Position numbers and translations under genes: made by a program. Below the pieces are notes generated by a model, which was not told the DNA's origin, ran no database searches, and saw nothing but the letters and a program-made list of their open reading frames with translations. A stretch of DNA of 64,000 nucleotides from Arthrobacter bussei (GTDB lineage: Bacteria > Actinomycetota > Actinomycetes > Actinomycetales > Micrococcaceae), in the NCBI RefSeq assembly GCF_009377195.2, contig NZ_VJXX01000001.1, positions 124,001 to 188,000 of the forward strand, given 5' to 3'. This document shows, in pieces, positions 35,914 to 44,427 of the stretch (the stretch's first letter is position 1; each line of letters opens with the position of its first letter).

Positions 35914-36063
35914 CCCGACCGCCGTGCCGAGTCACCGACGCGACGGACGAGCCGCCGGAGATCAGGGCGGAGGTACCACGCAGCGGAGATCGGGACTCCA
36001 ACAGCCGGCGTCCGGGGCCAAGCGCCGCGCTGGCGGGGAAGGGCAGGAAGGAACCAGAAGCGG

Positions 36064-36390
36064 TCAGTTGCCGAGCGTCCCGTCCTTGGGCAGCGCGATG
36101 TCGTCCGACTTCGTCAGCTCCTCGACGTTGACGTCCTTGAAGGTGATGACGCGGACGTTCTTCACAAATCGGGCGGAACGGTACACGTCCCACACCCACG
36201 CGTCCTGCAGCGTGAGGTCGAAGTAGACCTCGCCGTCGGCCGACCGCGCCTGGAGGTCCACGTTGTTCGCCAGGTAGAACCGGCGCTCCGTCTCCACGAC
36301 GTAGCTGAAGAGCCCCACGACGTCCCGGTACTCGCGGTAGAGCTGGAGCTCCATGTCGGTTTCGTAGTTCTCAAGATCCTCGGCACTCAT
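36064..36390 (-). CDS. DUF2469 domain protein
   Basis: 108 residues, highly conserved in actinobacteria and of unknown function. The sequence starts MSAEDLENYETDMELQLYRE and goes on with YRDVVGLFSYVVETERRFYL, VYFDLTLQDAWVWDVYR and VRVITFKDVNVEEL. It is usually found next to rnhB and lepB, as here, 7 nt after the rnhB stop. It is probably the last gene of the lepB-rnhB transcript. Confidence 0.92.
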   Translation of the reverse strand: MSAEDLENYETDMELQLYREYRDVVGLFSYVVETERRFYLANNVDLQARSADGEVYFDLTLQDAWVWDVYRSARFVKNVRVITFKDVNVEELTKSDDIALPKDGTLGN

Positions 36391-36397
36391 CGGACCA

Positions 36398-37138
36398 TCA
36401 TCCCCCATTCTCCGTGGTCGACGCGCCAACCCGGTCCAGGTTGCCCAGCCGCCAGGTCCTGCGGTGGAACCCGGTGGGCCCGACGGTGTCGATCGCCGCA
36501 CGGTGTACCTCGGTGGCGTAGCCCTTGTTGACATCCCAGCCGAAGGCAGCATGATCGCCGGCCAGCGACACCATGTATGCGTCCCGCTCGACCTTCGCCA
36601 GGACACTGGCCGCCGCGACGCTGAGGCAGGTCAGGTCCGCCTTGATCTTCGTGTGCACGGGGGCAGCGCATCCGACGGTCTCCACGGGAGGGGCGCCGTC
36701 GTCCGTCCGGAACAGGAGTTCCTGCTGCCGCGCGGACAGCCAGTCGTGGTTGCCGTCGAGCACGACGACGTCGGGGGGCACCGTCCGGAGCACCACCTCC
36801 CATGCCCGGCTACCCGCGGTGCGCAGCGCGGCCATCAACCCGAGGCCGTCGATCTCGGCGGCGGAGGCGTGACCGACGGCGGAAGCGACCGCCCAGCGCC
36901 GGATGCGGGGCACGAGCGCCTCGCGCTCGGCTGCAGCGAGCAGTTTGCTGTCCCGGACGCCCCTCAGACCGGCGGCGGAGTGCAGGTCCACGACGACGAT
37001 GCCGACGGACACCGGCCCGGCCAACGCTCCCCTGCCCACCTCGTCGCAGCCGGCGACGAAGCGGTGCCCCTGCTCACCGAGGGCCCGTTCGAAGGTGAGG
37101 TTCGGGGCCTTGGTGCTCTTCCTGCGCGCTGCGGTCAT
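36398..37138 (-). CDS. rnhB: ribonuclease HII
   Basis: 246 residues. It removes RNA, including single ribonucleotides, from RNA-DNA duplexes. The signature FVAGCDEVGRGALAGP near residue 29 holds the first two acidic residues. DSKLL, VVLDGNHDWL and ADLTCLSVAAASVLAKVERD follow with the others. It is the second RNase H in the window, of a different family from the RNase HI-VOC fusion. The ATG overlaps the lepB stop as ATGA, indicating coupling. Confidence 0.94.
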   Translation of the reverse strand: MTAARRKSTKAPNLTFERALGEQGHRFVAGCDEVGRGALAGPVSVGIVVVDLHSAAGLRGVRDSKLLAAAEREALVPRIRRWAVASAVGHASAAEIDGLGLMAALRTAGSRAWEVVLRTVPPDVVVLDGNHDWLSARQQELLFRTDDGAPPVETVGCAAPVHTKIKADLTCLSVAAASVLAKVERDAYMVSLAGDHAAFGWDVNKGYATEVHRAAIDTVGPTGFHRRTWRLGNLDRVGASTTENGG

Positions 37139-37968
37139 GGTCCCGAGGGCGTGGGTGCTGCGGGAGTGGGCCGGGCCGCGGCCTCCGGCTCGGGGATGCC
37201 GTCGAAGACCTCGGGGTGGTTTCCCAGGAAGCCGATCCTGTTGAGCGGCCACGCGATGACCGCGGCCTTGCCCTCGATCTCGTCCACGCTCACGAAACCC
37301 TCGCCCGGCTTGTCCCGGTTCGCCCGGGAATCGGCCGAGGCGTTGCGGTGGTCCCCCATGACCCAGACCTTGCCCTCGGGCACGACGACGTCGAACGGCA
37401 CGTCCGACGGGTTGGCTCCCGGGAAGAGGTAGGGCTCGTCGAGCGGCTCGCCGTTGACGGTGATGCGGCCCTGGGCATCGCAGCAGATGACGTGGTCGCC
37501 GGCGAGGCCGATGACGCGCTTGACGAGGTGCTGCTGGGACTCGTCCGGGGCGAGCCCGACGAAGATGAGGGCCTCCTTGAACCAGCTCACCTGTGTCTGG
37601 GTCTGCGGAGGCAGCCATCCCTCGGCATCACGGAAGACGACGATGTCCCCGCGCTGGAGATCGAACGGCTGCGGGACGAGCTGGTTCACGAAGATGCGGT
37701 CGTCGATCTCCAGGGTCTCCTCCATGGAGCCCGACGGGATGAAGAACGCACGGAAGAGGAAGGTCTTGATGAGGAAGGAGAGCACCAGGGCGATGACGAC
37801 GATCGTCGCGATCTCCTTCAGCCAGGCACCGAATCCGCGATCGGCCTCCTTCTTCGCCCGTGGGCGCCCGGCGCCGTCCTCGGACGTCTGCGGTGCGTCC
37901 GGGTCGAAGGGGTGTGCTGCGGGTGCCTCGGCCCCCGAAGCCGACTTCCTGCGGAAGCTCCGTGCCAT
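37135..37968 (-). CDS. lepB: signal peptidase I (first copy)
   Basis: 277 residues. It cleaves signal peptides on the outer side of the membrane. After a basic, Pro-rich 45-residue N-terminus comes one transmembrane helix (IATIVVIALVLSFLIKTFLF). The catalytic Ser is in FIPSGSMEETL near residue 80, the Lys in LVKRVIGLAGD near 147, and box E is VWVMGDHRNASADSR. It is cotranscribed with rnhB and lies 91 nt from a second signal peptidase gene. Confidence 0.94.
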   Translation of the reverse strand: MARSFRRKSASGAEAPAAHPFDPDAPQTSEDGAGRPRAKKEADRGFGAWLKEIATIVVIALVLSFLIKTFLFRAFFIPSGSMEETLEIDDRIFVNQLVPQPFDLQRGDIVVFRDAEGWLPPQTQTQVSWFKEALIFVGLAPDESQQHLVKRVIGLAGDHVICCDAQGRITVNGEPLDEPYLFPGANPSDVPFDVVVPEGKVWVMGDHRNASADSRANRDKPGEGFVSVDEIEGKAAVIAWPLNRIGFLGNHPEVFDGIPEPEAAARPTPAAPTPSGP

Positions 37969-38059
37969 GTGCTGATGTCCTTCGTGGTCGTGATTCCGGC
38001 GGCTGCGCGCCCGGATGCGTTACTGCCTGGGCGGCGTCAGCGCCGCGGTGCTGCCCATC

Positions 38060-38743
38060 TCAGCCGACGTGGCGCTCGATCGGCGCGAACCGGTCGAGTG
38101 GCCAGACTAGCTGAAAGGCCCTGCCGATGATCCGATCCTCGGAGACGAGGCCACCGCCGGGCGCGCCGAGCAGGGACCTCGAGTCCATGGACGCGGAGCG
38201 GTGGTCACCGAGGAGCCAGACGCGCCCCTCAGGGACGACGACGTCGAACGGCTGCTCACTCGCCGCATCCCCCGGATAGACGTACGGCTCGTCGATCCCG
38301 TTCCCGTCCACGCTGATCCGGCCGTCGGCCGCGCAGCACACCACGTGGTCCCCCGCGACCCCGACGACCCGCTTCACGTACACCGTGTCGCTGCCGGAGA
38401 GTCCCAGCCACTGGCCGGCACCGGCCACGACGCGTTCCGGGAGGGACCGTGGGTCCGTGATCGGGTCGAAGGACCCCCGGCCGTCGAAGACGACGACGTC
38501 GCCCCGGCGGAGTTCCCCGCGCGTGTCGTCGAGCTTGCCGACGAGGACCCGGTCCCCCTCCGTGAGCAGCGGCTCCATGGAGGCCGACGGGATGAAGTAG
38601 ACGTCGATCAGGAAGGCGCGGACCAGTCCGGTGATCAGGGCGGCGACGACGACGGCGGAGAACACGAAACGCCAGCCCACACGATGGGGCCGGCGTTCCG
38701 GGTGCTCTCCGACCGGGGGTCGGAAGGCGGGGTCTTCATGCAC
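38060..38743 (-). CDS. lepB: signal peptidase I (second copy)
   Basis: 227 residues, shorter than the neighbouring copy. A single N-terminal helix (FVFSAVVVAALITGLVRAFL) is followed by the catalytic Ser in FIPSASMEPLL and the Lys in VYVKRVVGVAGDHVVCC. Box E is VWLLGDHRSASMDSRS. The two copies share the core but differ in loops, so the duplication is old and may reflect different substrate ranges. The start is GTG ending at 38743, with only a weak SD, 10 nt after the rplS stop. Confidence 0.92.
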   Translation of the reverse strand: MHEDPAFRPPVGEHPERRPHRVGWRFVFSAVVVAALITGLVRAFLIDVYFIPSASMEPLLTEGDRVLVGKLDDTRGELRRGDVVVFDGRGSFDPITDPRSLPERVVAGAGQWLGLSGSDTVYVKRVVGVAGDHVVCCAADGRISVDGNGIDEPYVYPGDAASEQPFDVVVPEGRVWLLGDHRSASMDSRSLLGAPGGGLVSEDRIIGRAFQLVWPLDRFAPIERHVG

Positions 38744-38753
38744 CGTCAGGGAG

Positions 38754-39113
38754 TTACTTGACCGTCTTCGGGTCGCGCTTCTCCTTGATCTTGGCTGCCT
38801 TGCCGCGCAGTTCGCGCATGTAGTAGAGCTTGGCGCGGCGGACGTCGCCCTTGGACACGACCTCGATCTTGTCGAGGACGGGGCTGTGGACGGGGAACGT
38901 ACGCTCCACGCCGACGCCGAAGCTCACCTTGCGGACCGTGAAGGTCTCGCGGATGCCATCACCCTGGCGGCCGAGGACGAAGCCCTTGAAGATCTGAACA
39001 CGGGTGTTCTTGCCTTCGATGATGTTGACGTGGACGTTGACGGTGTCACCGGCGCGGAAGTCGGGGACGTTGTCGCGGAAGGATCCGGCGTCGACGGAAT
39101 CGAGAATGTGCAT
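38754..39113 (-). CDS. rplS: 50S ribosomal protein L19
   Basis: 119 residues. L19 lies at the 30S-50S interface. Typical segments are [53 protein letters not shown] and [19 protein letters not shown], the last near the basic C-terminus. The ATG ending at 39113 follows AGGAG. The 210 bp between it and trmD are long for an operon, so rplS may have its own promoter. Confidence 0.97.
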   Translation of the reverse strand: MHILDSVDAGSFRDNVPDFRAGDTVNVHVNIIEGKNTRVQIFKGFVLGRQGDGIRETFTVRKVSFGVGVERTFPVHSPVLDKIEVVSKGDVRRAKLYYMRELRGKAAKIKEKRDPKTVK

Positions 39114-39323
39114 TGTCGTACTCCTGGTGAACGCCACAGGTCACTCACGTGGGTTACGGCGGTCAAGGACGGGACGGAGTCCGGGCAATGCCGCCGAAGA
39201 GGTTGTCCCGGCCGATCCGATGCTTCGGCAGCCGGTGTGCGACTGTTGGCCGGACGCCCCCTGTGGCAGGGTCCGGCCCAGTGGACACAAAGGTCCATTC
39301 TTCCACAGCCCGCCCGCCAACCA

Positions 39324-40115
39324 CTAATGCGTGGGGCGCGTGAGCCGGCCTCCGACGACGTCGAACCCTGCCTCCCGCAGTGCCTTCAGGTCCGCCGCCG
39401 GCAACGACGTCGCGTCGATGTCCCCGAGGAGGTCCGGTCGCCTGTCGGCGGTCCGCCGGAACTGCTCCATCCGGCGCCACCGCGCGATCCTCGCGTGGTT
39501 GCCGCTGAGCAGCACCTCCGGGATGTCCCGGCCCCGCCACGACGACGGCTTCGTGTAGACGGGGTACTCGAGCAGACCGTCGGCATGGGACTCCTCGACG
39601 AGGGACTCGGGGTTGCCGACCACACCCGGGATGAGCCGACCGACGGCCTCGACCATCGCGAGGACGGCGACTTCCCCGCCGTTGAGCACGTAGTCGCCGA
39701 GGGAGACCGGACGGACGTCGAAGCCGTCCCGGGCCCAGTCGATCGCGCGCTCGTCGATGCCCTCGTACCGGCCGCACGCGAAGACGAGGTGCTCCAGACC
39801 GGCCAGTTCGTGCGCCATGGCCTGGTCGAAGACGGCCCCGGCGGGCGACGGGACGATCAGGGTGGGCCTGTGCTGCGACGCCGGTGCTTCCGTCAGCACG
39901 GACTCCAGCGCCTGCGCCCAGGGTTCTGCCTTCATCACCATGCCGGCGCCACCGCCGTAGGGCGTGTCATCGACCGTCCGGTGCCGGTCGGTCGTGAAGG
40001 TGCGCAGGTCGTGGACGCGCACGTCGAGGACGCCGTCCTGCCGGGCCTTGCCGATCAGCGAGAGATCGAGTGCGGCCAGGTACTCCGGGAAGATGGAGAC
40101 GACGTCGATGCGCAC
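39324..40115 (-). CDS. trmD: tRNA (guanine37-N1)-methyltransferase
   Basis: 263 residues. TrmD forms m1G37 in tRNAs and so prevents frameshifting. It has the SPOUT trefoil knot, visible as [15 protein letters not shown] near residue 110 and [16 protein letters not shown] near 133. The N-terminus [12 protein letters not shown] and the [12 protein letters not shown] block near 50 are typical. The GTG start shares one base with the rimM stop (TAGTG), so translation is coupled. Confidence 0.97.
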   Translation of the reverse strand: MRIDVVSIFPEYLAALDLSLIGKARQDGVLDVRVHDLRTFTTDRHRTVDDTPYGGGAGMVMKAEPWAQALESVLTEAPASQHRPTLIVPSPAGAVFDQAMAHELAGLEHLVFACGRYEGIDERAIDWARDGFDVRPVSLGDYVLNGGEVAVLAMVEAVGRLIPGVVGNPESLVEESHADGLLEYPVYTKPSSWRGRDIPEVLLSGNHARIARWRRMEQFRRTADRRPDLLGDIDATSLPAADLKALREAGFDVVGGRLTRPTH

Positions 40116-40705
40116 TAGTCGCGCGCCTCGCCGGTGTCGCTGACGGTCGCACCGTCCGCGACGTCGTCGCCGTCGTCGGGTGCCTGGTTGGATCCCGGCG
40201 TGTTCAGGTCGAAGAGACCAACCGGCGGGACGATGACGATGAAGCCCTGCTCGGTGTTCACCTCGGGGACGATGTCACCGACGAACGGCACGAACGCCTC
40301 GTGACCGTCGGCGAGCTCCACGACGAGGAGGTCCTGGACCGCCAGGGTGCGCAGGGCGGTCACCCTGCCCACCGAGGCACCGTCGACGCGGGCGTCGAGC
40401 CCCACGAGTTCGTGCTCGTACCAGGCGTCGTCGTCCTCGTCCTCGGCGCCGGTGGTGTCGATGAACAGCTGGGCGCCGCGCAGGGTCTCGGCCTGGTTAC
40501 GGTCGGCCACCTGCTCGAAGGCGACGATCAGGATGTCCTTGTTCCAGCGTGCCTTCGCCACCGTCAGTTCGGCGACGGCGGCACCCTCGACCCGGAAGGT
40601 CTCGCCGGCATCGAACCGGTCCTCGGGGGCATCGGTGAAGAGCTGGACCGTGACCTCGCCCCTGATGCCGTGCGGCTTCCCGATCCTCGCGACGAGTACG
40701 TCCAT
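40115..40705 (-). CDS. rimM: 16S rRNA processing protein RimM
   Basis: 196 residues. RimM binds S19 and helps maturation of the 30S head. The N-terminal barrel starts [16 protein letters not shown], and the C-terminal PRC barrel holds [16 protein letters not shown] and [16 protein letters not shown] 20-residue acidic tail ([17 protein letters not shown]) is added at the C-terminus. The ATG ending at 40705 follows GGAG. trmD overlaps its stop by 1 nt. Confidence 0.95.
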   Translation of the reverse strand: MDVLVARIGKPHGIRGEVTVQLFTDAPEDRFDAGETFRVEGAAVAELTVAKARWNKDILIVAFEQVADRNQAETLRGAQLFIDTTGAEDEDDDAWYEHELVGLDARVDGASVGRVTALRTLAVQDLLVVELADGHEAFVPFVGDIVPEVNTEQGFIVIVPPVGLFDLNTPGSNQAPDDGDDVADGATVSDTGEARD

Positions 40706-40817
40706 GGTGGTGCTCCTGCTCTCGTGCCGGTAGCGGCGTGAAAAGGGTGTGACATGAGACCGGCCCCACCACCATGTCCTGGTGGTGGGGCCGGTCGTGA
40801 CGCTGTGAAGCTCCGGG

Positions 40818-41063
40818 TCAGCCCCGGCGGCGGTCCGTGTCGACGACGTCGACACGGACCGGCTCGCCGTCGGCAAGCGCTGCGACCACCGTGCGCAGGG
40901 CACGGGCGGTGCGGCCCTGACGGCCGATCACACGGCCCAGGTCCTCCTGGTGCACGCGGACCTCCAGGGTCTCGCCGCGACGGTTGTTCTTCGCGGAGAC
41001 CCTGACGTCGTCAGGGTTGTCGACGATGCCGCGGACGAGGTGCTCCAGAGCGTCGGCCAGCAA
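40818..41063 (-). CDS. khpA: KH-domain RNA-binding protein KhpA
   Basis: 81 residues with a single KH domain. The GxxG loop is IGRQGRTARALR near residue 46. KhpA proteins bind many RNAs and affect cell-division transcripts in some Gram-positives. The start appears to be TTG ending at 41063, 1 nt after the rpsP stop; no ATG or GTG precedes the conserved LADALEHLVRGIVDNP. Such close spacing implies coupling to rpsP. Confidence 0.92.
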   Translation of the reverse strand: MLADALEHLVRGIVDNPDDVRVSAKNNRRGETLEVRVHQEDLGRVIGRQGRTARALRTVVAALADGEPVRVDVVDTDRRRG

Positions 41064-41064
41064 C

Positions 41065-41469
41065 TTACTCTGCCTCGGTCGCTTCCGCGGCGGCGTCGTC
41101 GTTCTTCTTCGCCTTCGGCGTGATGGCCTCGGGGACGATCACGGAGCCCTTCTCGGGAGCGACGAAGGTCTCCTTCGGTGCCTTGGTCCGCAGGGTGCCT
41201 TCCTGGCCCTTGAGTCCCTTGAACTTCTGCCAGTCACCCGTGATCTTGAGGAGCACGGAGACCTGCTCGGTCGGCTGCGCACCGACGCCGAGCCAGTACT
41301 GCGCACGGTCGGAGTTGATCTCGATGAACGAGGGCTCCTCGGTGGGGTTGTACTTGCCGATCTCTTCGAGGGCACGGCCATCACGCTTGGAGCGTGCATC
41401 CATGACGACGACACGGTAGAACGGTGCGCGGATCTTGCCCATGCGCTTGAGGCGAATCTTTACGGCCAC
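41065..41469 (-). CDS. rpsP: 30S ribosomal protein S16
   Basis: 134 residues. The core [20 protein letters not shown] is followed by [19 protein letters not shown] and the [16 protein letters not shown] block. The C-terminus is extended by about 45 residues rich in Lys, Glu and Ala, as in other actinobacteria. The GTG ending at 41469 is used. An in-frame GTG ending at 41481 lies on the SD (AAGGAG) itself, so it cannot be the start. Confidence 0.96.
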   Translation of the reverse strand: MAVKIRLKRMGKIRAPFYRVVVMDARSKRDGRALEEIGKYNPTEEPSFIEINSDRAQYWLGVGAQPTEQVSVLLKITGDWQKFKGLKGQEGTLRTKAPKETFVAPEKGSVIVPEAITPKAKKNDDAAAEATEAE

Positions 41470-41622
41470 TTGTGTGGTCACTCCTTGTTAACGAAAAGGG
41501 GCGAACCCGTCATCCTGCTCCCGTGGGGCGGGCCATTCATGGGGGTTCAGAGGACACAATGCGCACAGAGAGAGGGGCTGCACGGATCGAGTACGGCTCC
41601 ATTGTGCCAGATGCGCCGTGCT

Positions 41623-42516
41623 TTAGGCGATTCCGGCAGGGTCCGCGCCGGCGGCCACGCGCAACTGGTTCCGCCAGGGATCCTCGAAGCGCAACTCCTC
41701 CCCCGTATGCCGGCTCGTGATGCCCGCGTGCACGAGGCGGTCGGCCAGCGCGGCGACCTCGTCGGCACCGGGGACGCGGAGGAGCACCTCGCCCAGTCCG
41801 AGCGTGTCCCGGCGGGGACCTGCGCCCCTGCTGTTCCAGACGTTCATGGCCATGTGGTGGTGGTAGCCGCCCGCGGAGACGAACAGCGCCTGGTCGTGCC
41901 ACCCTGCGGTCCGCTCGAAACCCAGCACGTCGACGTAGAAGTGCTCTGCCGTCCCGACGTCCCCCACCTGCAGGTGCACATGCCCGACGGCGGCATTCCT
42001 CGAGGCGACCTCCGACACGGCGTCCTCGGTCAGATGCTGCTCGAGATAGGCACGCGGTGCGAGCGGAAGGCTGTCCATGACCACCGTCCGGTGTCCCGTC
42101 CCGTCCTGCGTCCAGGCCCAGGCCTCCCGCGGGCGGTCGACGTACAGTTCGATCCCGTTGCCCTCCGGATCGGTGAAGTAGAAGGCCTCGCTGACGAGGT
42201 GGTCCGCGCTGCCCACGTAGGAGCTGTGCGGGTGCCGTGCCGCCGACTCGACCGCGGCGGCGAGGTCCGCGCGGTCGTCGAAGAGGAGCGCGGTGTGGAA
42301 GAGCCCGGCCTGCCCGGGCGGCGGGAGGCGCAGGTGTCCCGCGTGTTCGAGCTTGATGACGGCCCGTCCCGCGCGACCGAGCACGACGGCGTCGCTACCG
42401 TCCTCGATCACGGCGAGCCCGAGGGCGACGCTGTAGTAGGCGGACATCGCGGCGAGGTCGCCGACCCTGAGGGTCAGCGTGCCCATGGTGGTGTCGGTGG
42501 GTAGCAGGTCCGGCAT
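41623..42516 (-). CDS. two-domain VOC protein, catechol-2,3-dioxygenase-like (CatE group)
   Basis: 297 residues with two glyoxalase-fold repeats. The first (residues 10-125) ends FYFTDPEGNGIELYVDRPRE. The second (from about 168) starts GHVHLQVGDVGTAEHFYVD and has HHHMAMNVW with metal-ligand histidines. Bacillus CatE is a ring-cleaving dioxygenase of this type, but many VOC proteins have other activities. The gene is in a minus-strand insertion between rpsP and ffh, with an amidohydrolase and a hydrolase. It starts 51 nt after the amidohydrolase stop. Confidence 0.82.
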   Translation of the reverse strand: MPDLLPTDTTMGTLTLRVGDLAAMSAYYSVALGLAVIEDGSDAVVLGRAGRAVIKLEHAGHLRLPPPGQAGLFHTALLFDDRADLAAAVESAARHPHSSYVGSADHLVSEAFYFTDPEGNGIELYVDRPREAWAWTQDGTGHRTVVMDSLPLAPRAYLEQHLTEDAVSEVASRNAAVGHVHLQVGDVGTAEHFYVDVLGFERTAGWHDQALFVSAGGYHHHMAMNVWNSRGAGPRRDTLGLGEVLLRVPGADEVAALADRLVHAGITSRHTGEELRFEDPWRNQLRVAAGADPAGIA

Positions 42517-42567
42517 CGGTCACTCCTTCGTCTGGCTGTACCCCCTACAGCTACTTGAAGGTTCAAC

Positions 42568-43677
42568 TTATTCCCGGGGGCGCCGGTCGACCACGCGGCC
42601 GCGCAGCACCACCGCGCGGAGCGCTGCCAGTGTCCCGACGTCGACCCGCGGATCGGCGGCACAGATCACGGCGTCGGCGGCCGCACCTTCCTCGATCCCG
42701 GGGAAGCCCAGCCACGTCCGCGCCGACCAGCAGGCGGCATCGAGCGCGGCCACGGGTCCGAGGCCCGCGGCGGCGAGTGCCGCGACCTCGTCCGGCAGGC
42801 GTCCGTGGGCGATGACGCTTCCCGCATCCGTCCCCGCGAAGACCGGGACCCCGGCGTCGAAGGCCCGCTGCACCATGGCGTGACGACCACCCCACAGCGT
42901 GCGCATGTGCGCGGCGTAGTCGGGGTACTTGCCGGCGGCCCCGTCGGCGATCGCCGGGAAGGTGTCGATGTTGATCAGGGTGGGCACGATCGCGACCCGC
43001 TGCTCGACGAAGCGGGGCACGTGCCGGGGCAGCATGCCGGTCGCGTGCTCGATGCAGTCGATCCCCGCATCCAGCATGGCGTCGAGGGTCTCCGCCGCGA
43101 AGCAGTGGGCCGTGACCCGCGCGCCCTCGGCGTGGGCGGCGTCGACCGCCTCGCGGATCGCCCGCGGCGGGAAGGCGGGGGCGAGGTCACCCAGACCGCG
43201 GTCGATCCAGTCCCCCACGATCTTGACCCAGCCGTCCCCGCGCCGGGCCTGCTCCGCCACCGCGGCGGCCAGGTGCTCCGGCTCCACCTCGACGGCGTAG
43301 TCGCGGAAGTAGCGCCGCGTCCGCGCCACGTGCCGGCCTGCGCGGACCAGGCGCGGCAGGTCCTCGCGCTGCTGGATCCACCGAGTGTCGTTCACCACGC
43401 CGGCGTCGCGGATCAGGAGCGTCCCCGCATCGCGGTCCTCCAGTGCCTGGCGTTCGGCGACGTCGTCGGGCACCAGGCCGCGACCGTCGAGGCCCACGTG
43501 GCAGTGCGCGTCGACGAGACCGGGCAGCACCCACCCCTCGAGCACACGCGCCGGCGGGCCGGACGGACGCGCGAAGGTGAACCGGCCGTCGCGGACGTAG
43601 ACGTCGCGGACCGTCCGGGTGGGTGAGAGCAGTACGGTCCCGGTGAGGTGGAGGTAGCCGCCGTCGTCCGGACTCAT
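42568..43677 (-). CDS. amidohydrolase superfamily protein
   Basis: 369 residues. A TIM-barrel metal hydrolase. All binuclear-site ligands can be placed: HxH in VDAHCHVGLD near residue 55, the probable carboxylated Lys in GWVKIVGDWID, His in VTAHCFAAE, His in CIEHATGML, and Asp in FAGTDAGS. The N-terminal beta-sandwich is formed by the first 45 residues. The substrate is unknown; relatives include imidazolonepropionase- and prolidase-like enzymes. The ATG overlaps the stop of the alpha/beta hydrolase gene as ATGA, so both are translated together. Confidence 0.85.
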   Translation of the reverse strand: MSPDDGGYLHLTGTVLLSPTRTVRDVYVRDGRFTFARPSGPPARVLEGWVLPGLVDAHCHVGLDGRGLVPDDVAERQALEDRDAGTLLIRDAGVVNDTRWIQQREDLPRLVRAGRHVARTRRYFRDYAVEVEPEHLAAAVAEQARRGDGWVKIVGDWIDRGLGDLAPAFPPRAIREAVDAAHAEGARVTAHCFAAETLDAMLDAGIDCIEHATGMLPRHVPRFVEQRVAIVPTLINIDTFPAIADGAAGKYPDYAAHMRTLWGGRHAMVQRAFDAGVPVFAGTDAGSVIAHGRLPDEVAALAAAGLGPVAALDAACWSARTWLGFPGIEEGAAADAVICAADPRVDVGTLAALRAVVLRGRVVDRRPRE

Positions 43678-44405
43678 ACCGCCGCGTCCCGGCCCGTCCG
43701 CAGGAAGGACCGGACGAGCGCGGCTCCCTCCTCGGAATCGTGGGGGCGGTGACCGCCCGGAGCCTGGCGGTGGATCGCGCCGGTCCCGGCGAGATAGTCC
43801 GCGACCTCCTCGTAGAGCGGTTCCCAGCCGCCGGTGAGGACGAACGTCGGAACACCCGGCACGATCGACAGCGGCGCCTCCCACGGCGGGCTCTGCAGCC
43901 GCAGGCGTGCCGCGCCCCGCCGTCCCTCGGCGGTGTTGGGCATTCCCGCCTCGGCCGAGAAGGTTCGGCGGACGAAGCTCCTGAGGAACTCCTCGTCCGA
44001 CACGGCGTGCCGGACGGCGAACAGCGGCGCCATCAGGGCGATGTGGGCGGACGTGGCCGGGAGATCCGCGGTCAGCGAGAAGCACGCGGGTTCCACGAGC
44101 GTCAGCGTCCGGACGAGATCGGGCCGCTCGACCGCCAGCATCATCGCGGCCACGGCGCCCTGCGAGTGGGCGACGACGTGTCCGCCCGCGCCGAGGGCGT
44201 CCGCGATGATGGCCTGGTCACGGGCGTGGTCGGTCGGTAGCGGCTCCTCCGTCGCCGAGAAGCCGTGCCGCCGGACGTACAGGCAGTCGAAGTCCAGCGA
44301 CAGACCGTGCTGCCGGGGCCACGCCGCAGCGCCGAAGGACCCGGCGCCGTGCACGAACACCACGCGCTCACCGCCCGTCACGCCGCGACCCCACCGCTCG
44401 GGCAC
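43674..44405 (-). CDS. alpha/beta hydrolase
   Basis: 243 residues. The nucleophile elbow is VVAHSQGAVAAMM near residue 80. FVHGAGSFG is the oxyanion loop, and the catalytic His is probably in PGGHRPHDSEEG near the end. The substrate is unknown. It is coupled to the amidohydrolase by a 4-nt overlap and lies 22 nt after the ffh stop, so the pair may be read from the ffh transcript. The start is uncertain: GTG ending at 44405 is used; a GTG eight codons downstream, before TGGERVVF, is possible. Confidence 0.8.
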   Translation of the reverse strand: MPERWGRGVTGGERVVFVHGAGSFGAAAWPRQHGLSLDFDCLYVRRHGFSATEEPLPTDHARDQAIIADALGAGGHVVAHSQGAVAAMMLAVERPDLVRTLTLVEPACFSLTADLPATSAHIALMAPLFAVRHAVSDEEFLRSFVRRTFSAEAGMPNTAEGRRGAARLRLQSPPWEAPLSIVPGVPTFVLTGGWEPLYEEVADYLAGTGAIHRQAPGGHRPHDSEEGAALVRSFLRTGRDAAV

Positions 44406-44427
44406 CGGCCTGCCAGCACCGCAGCGG

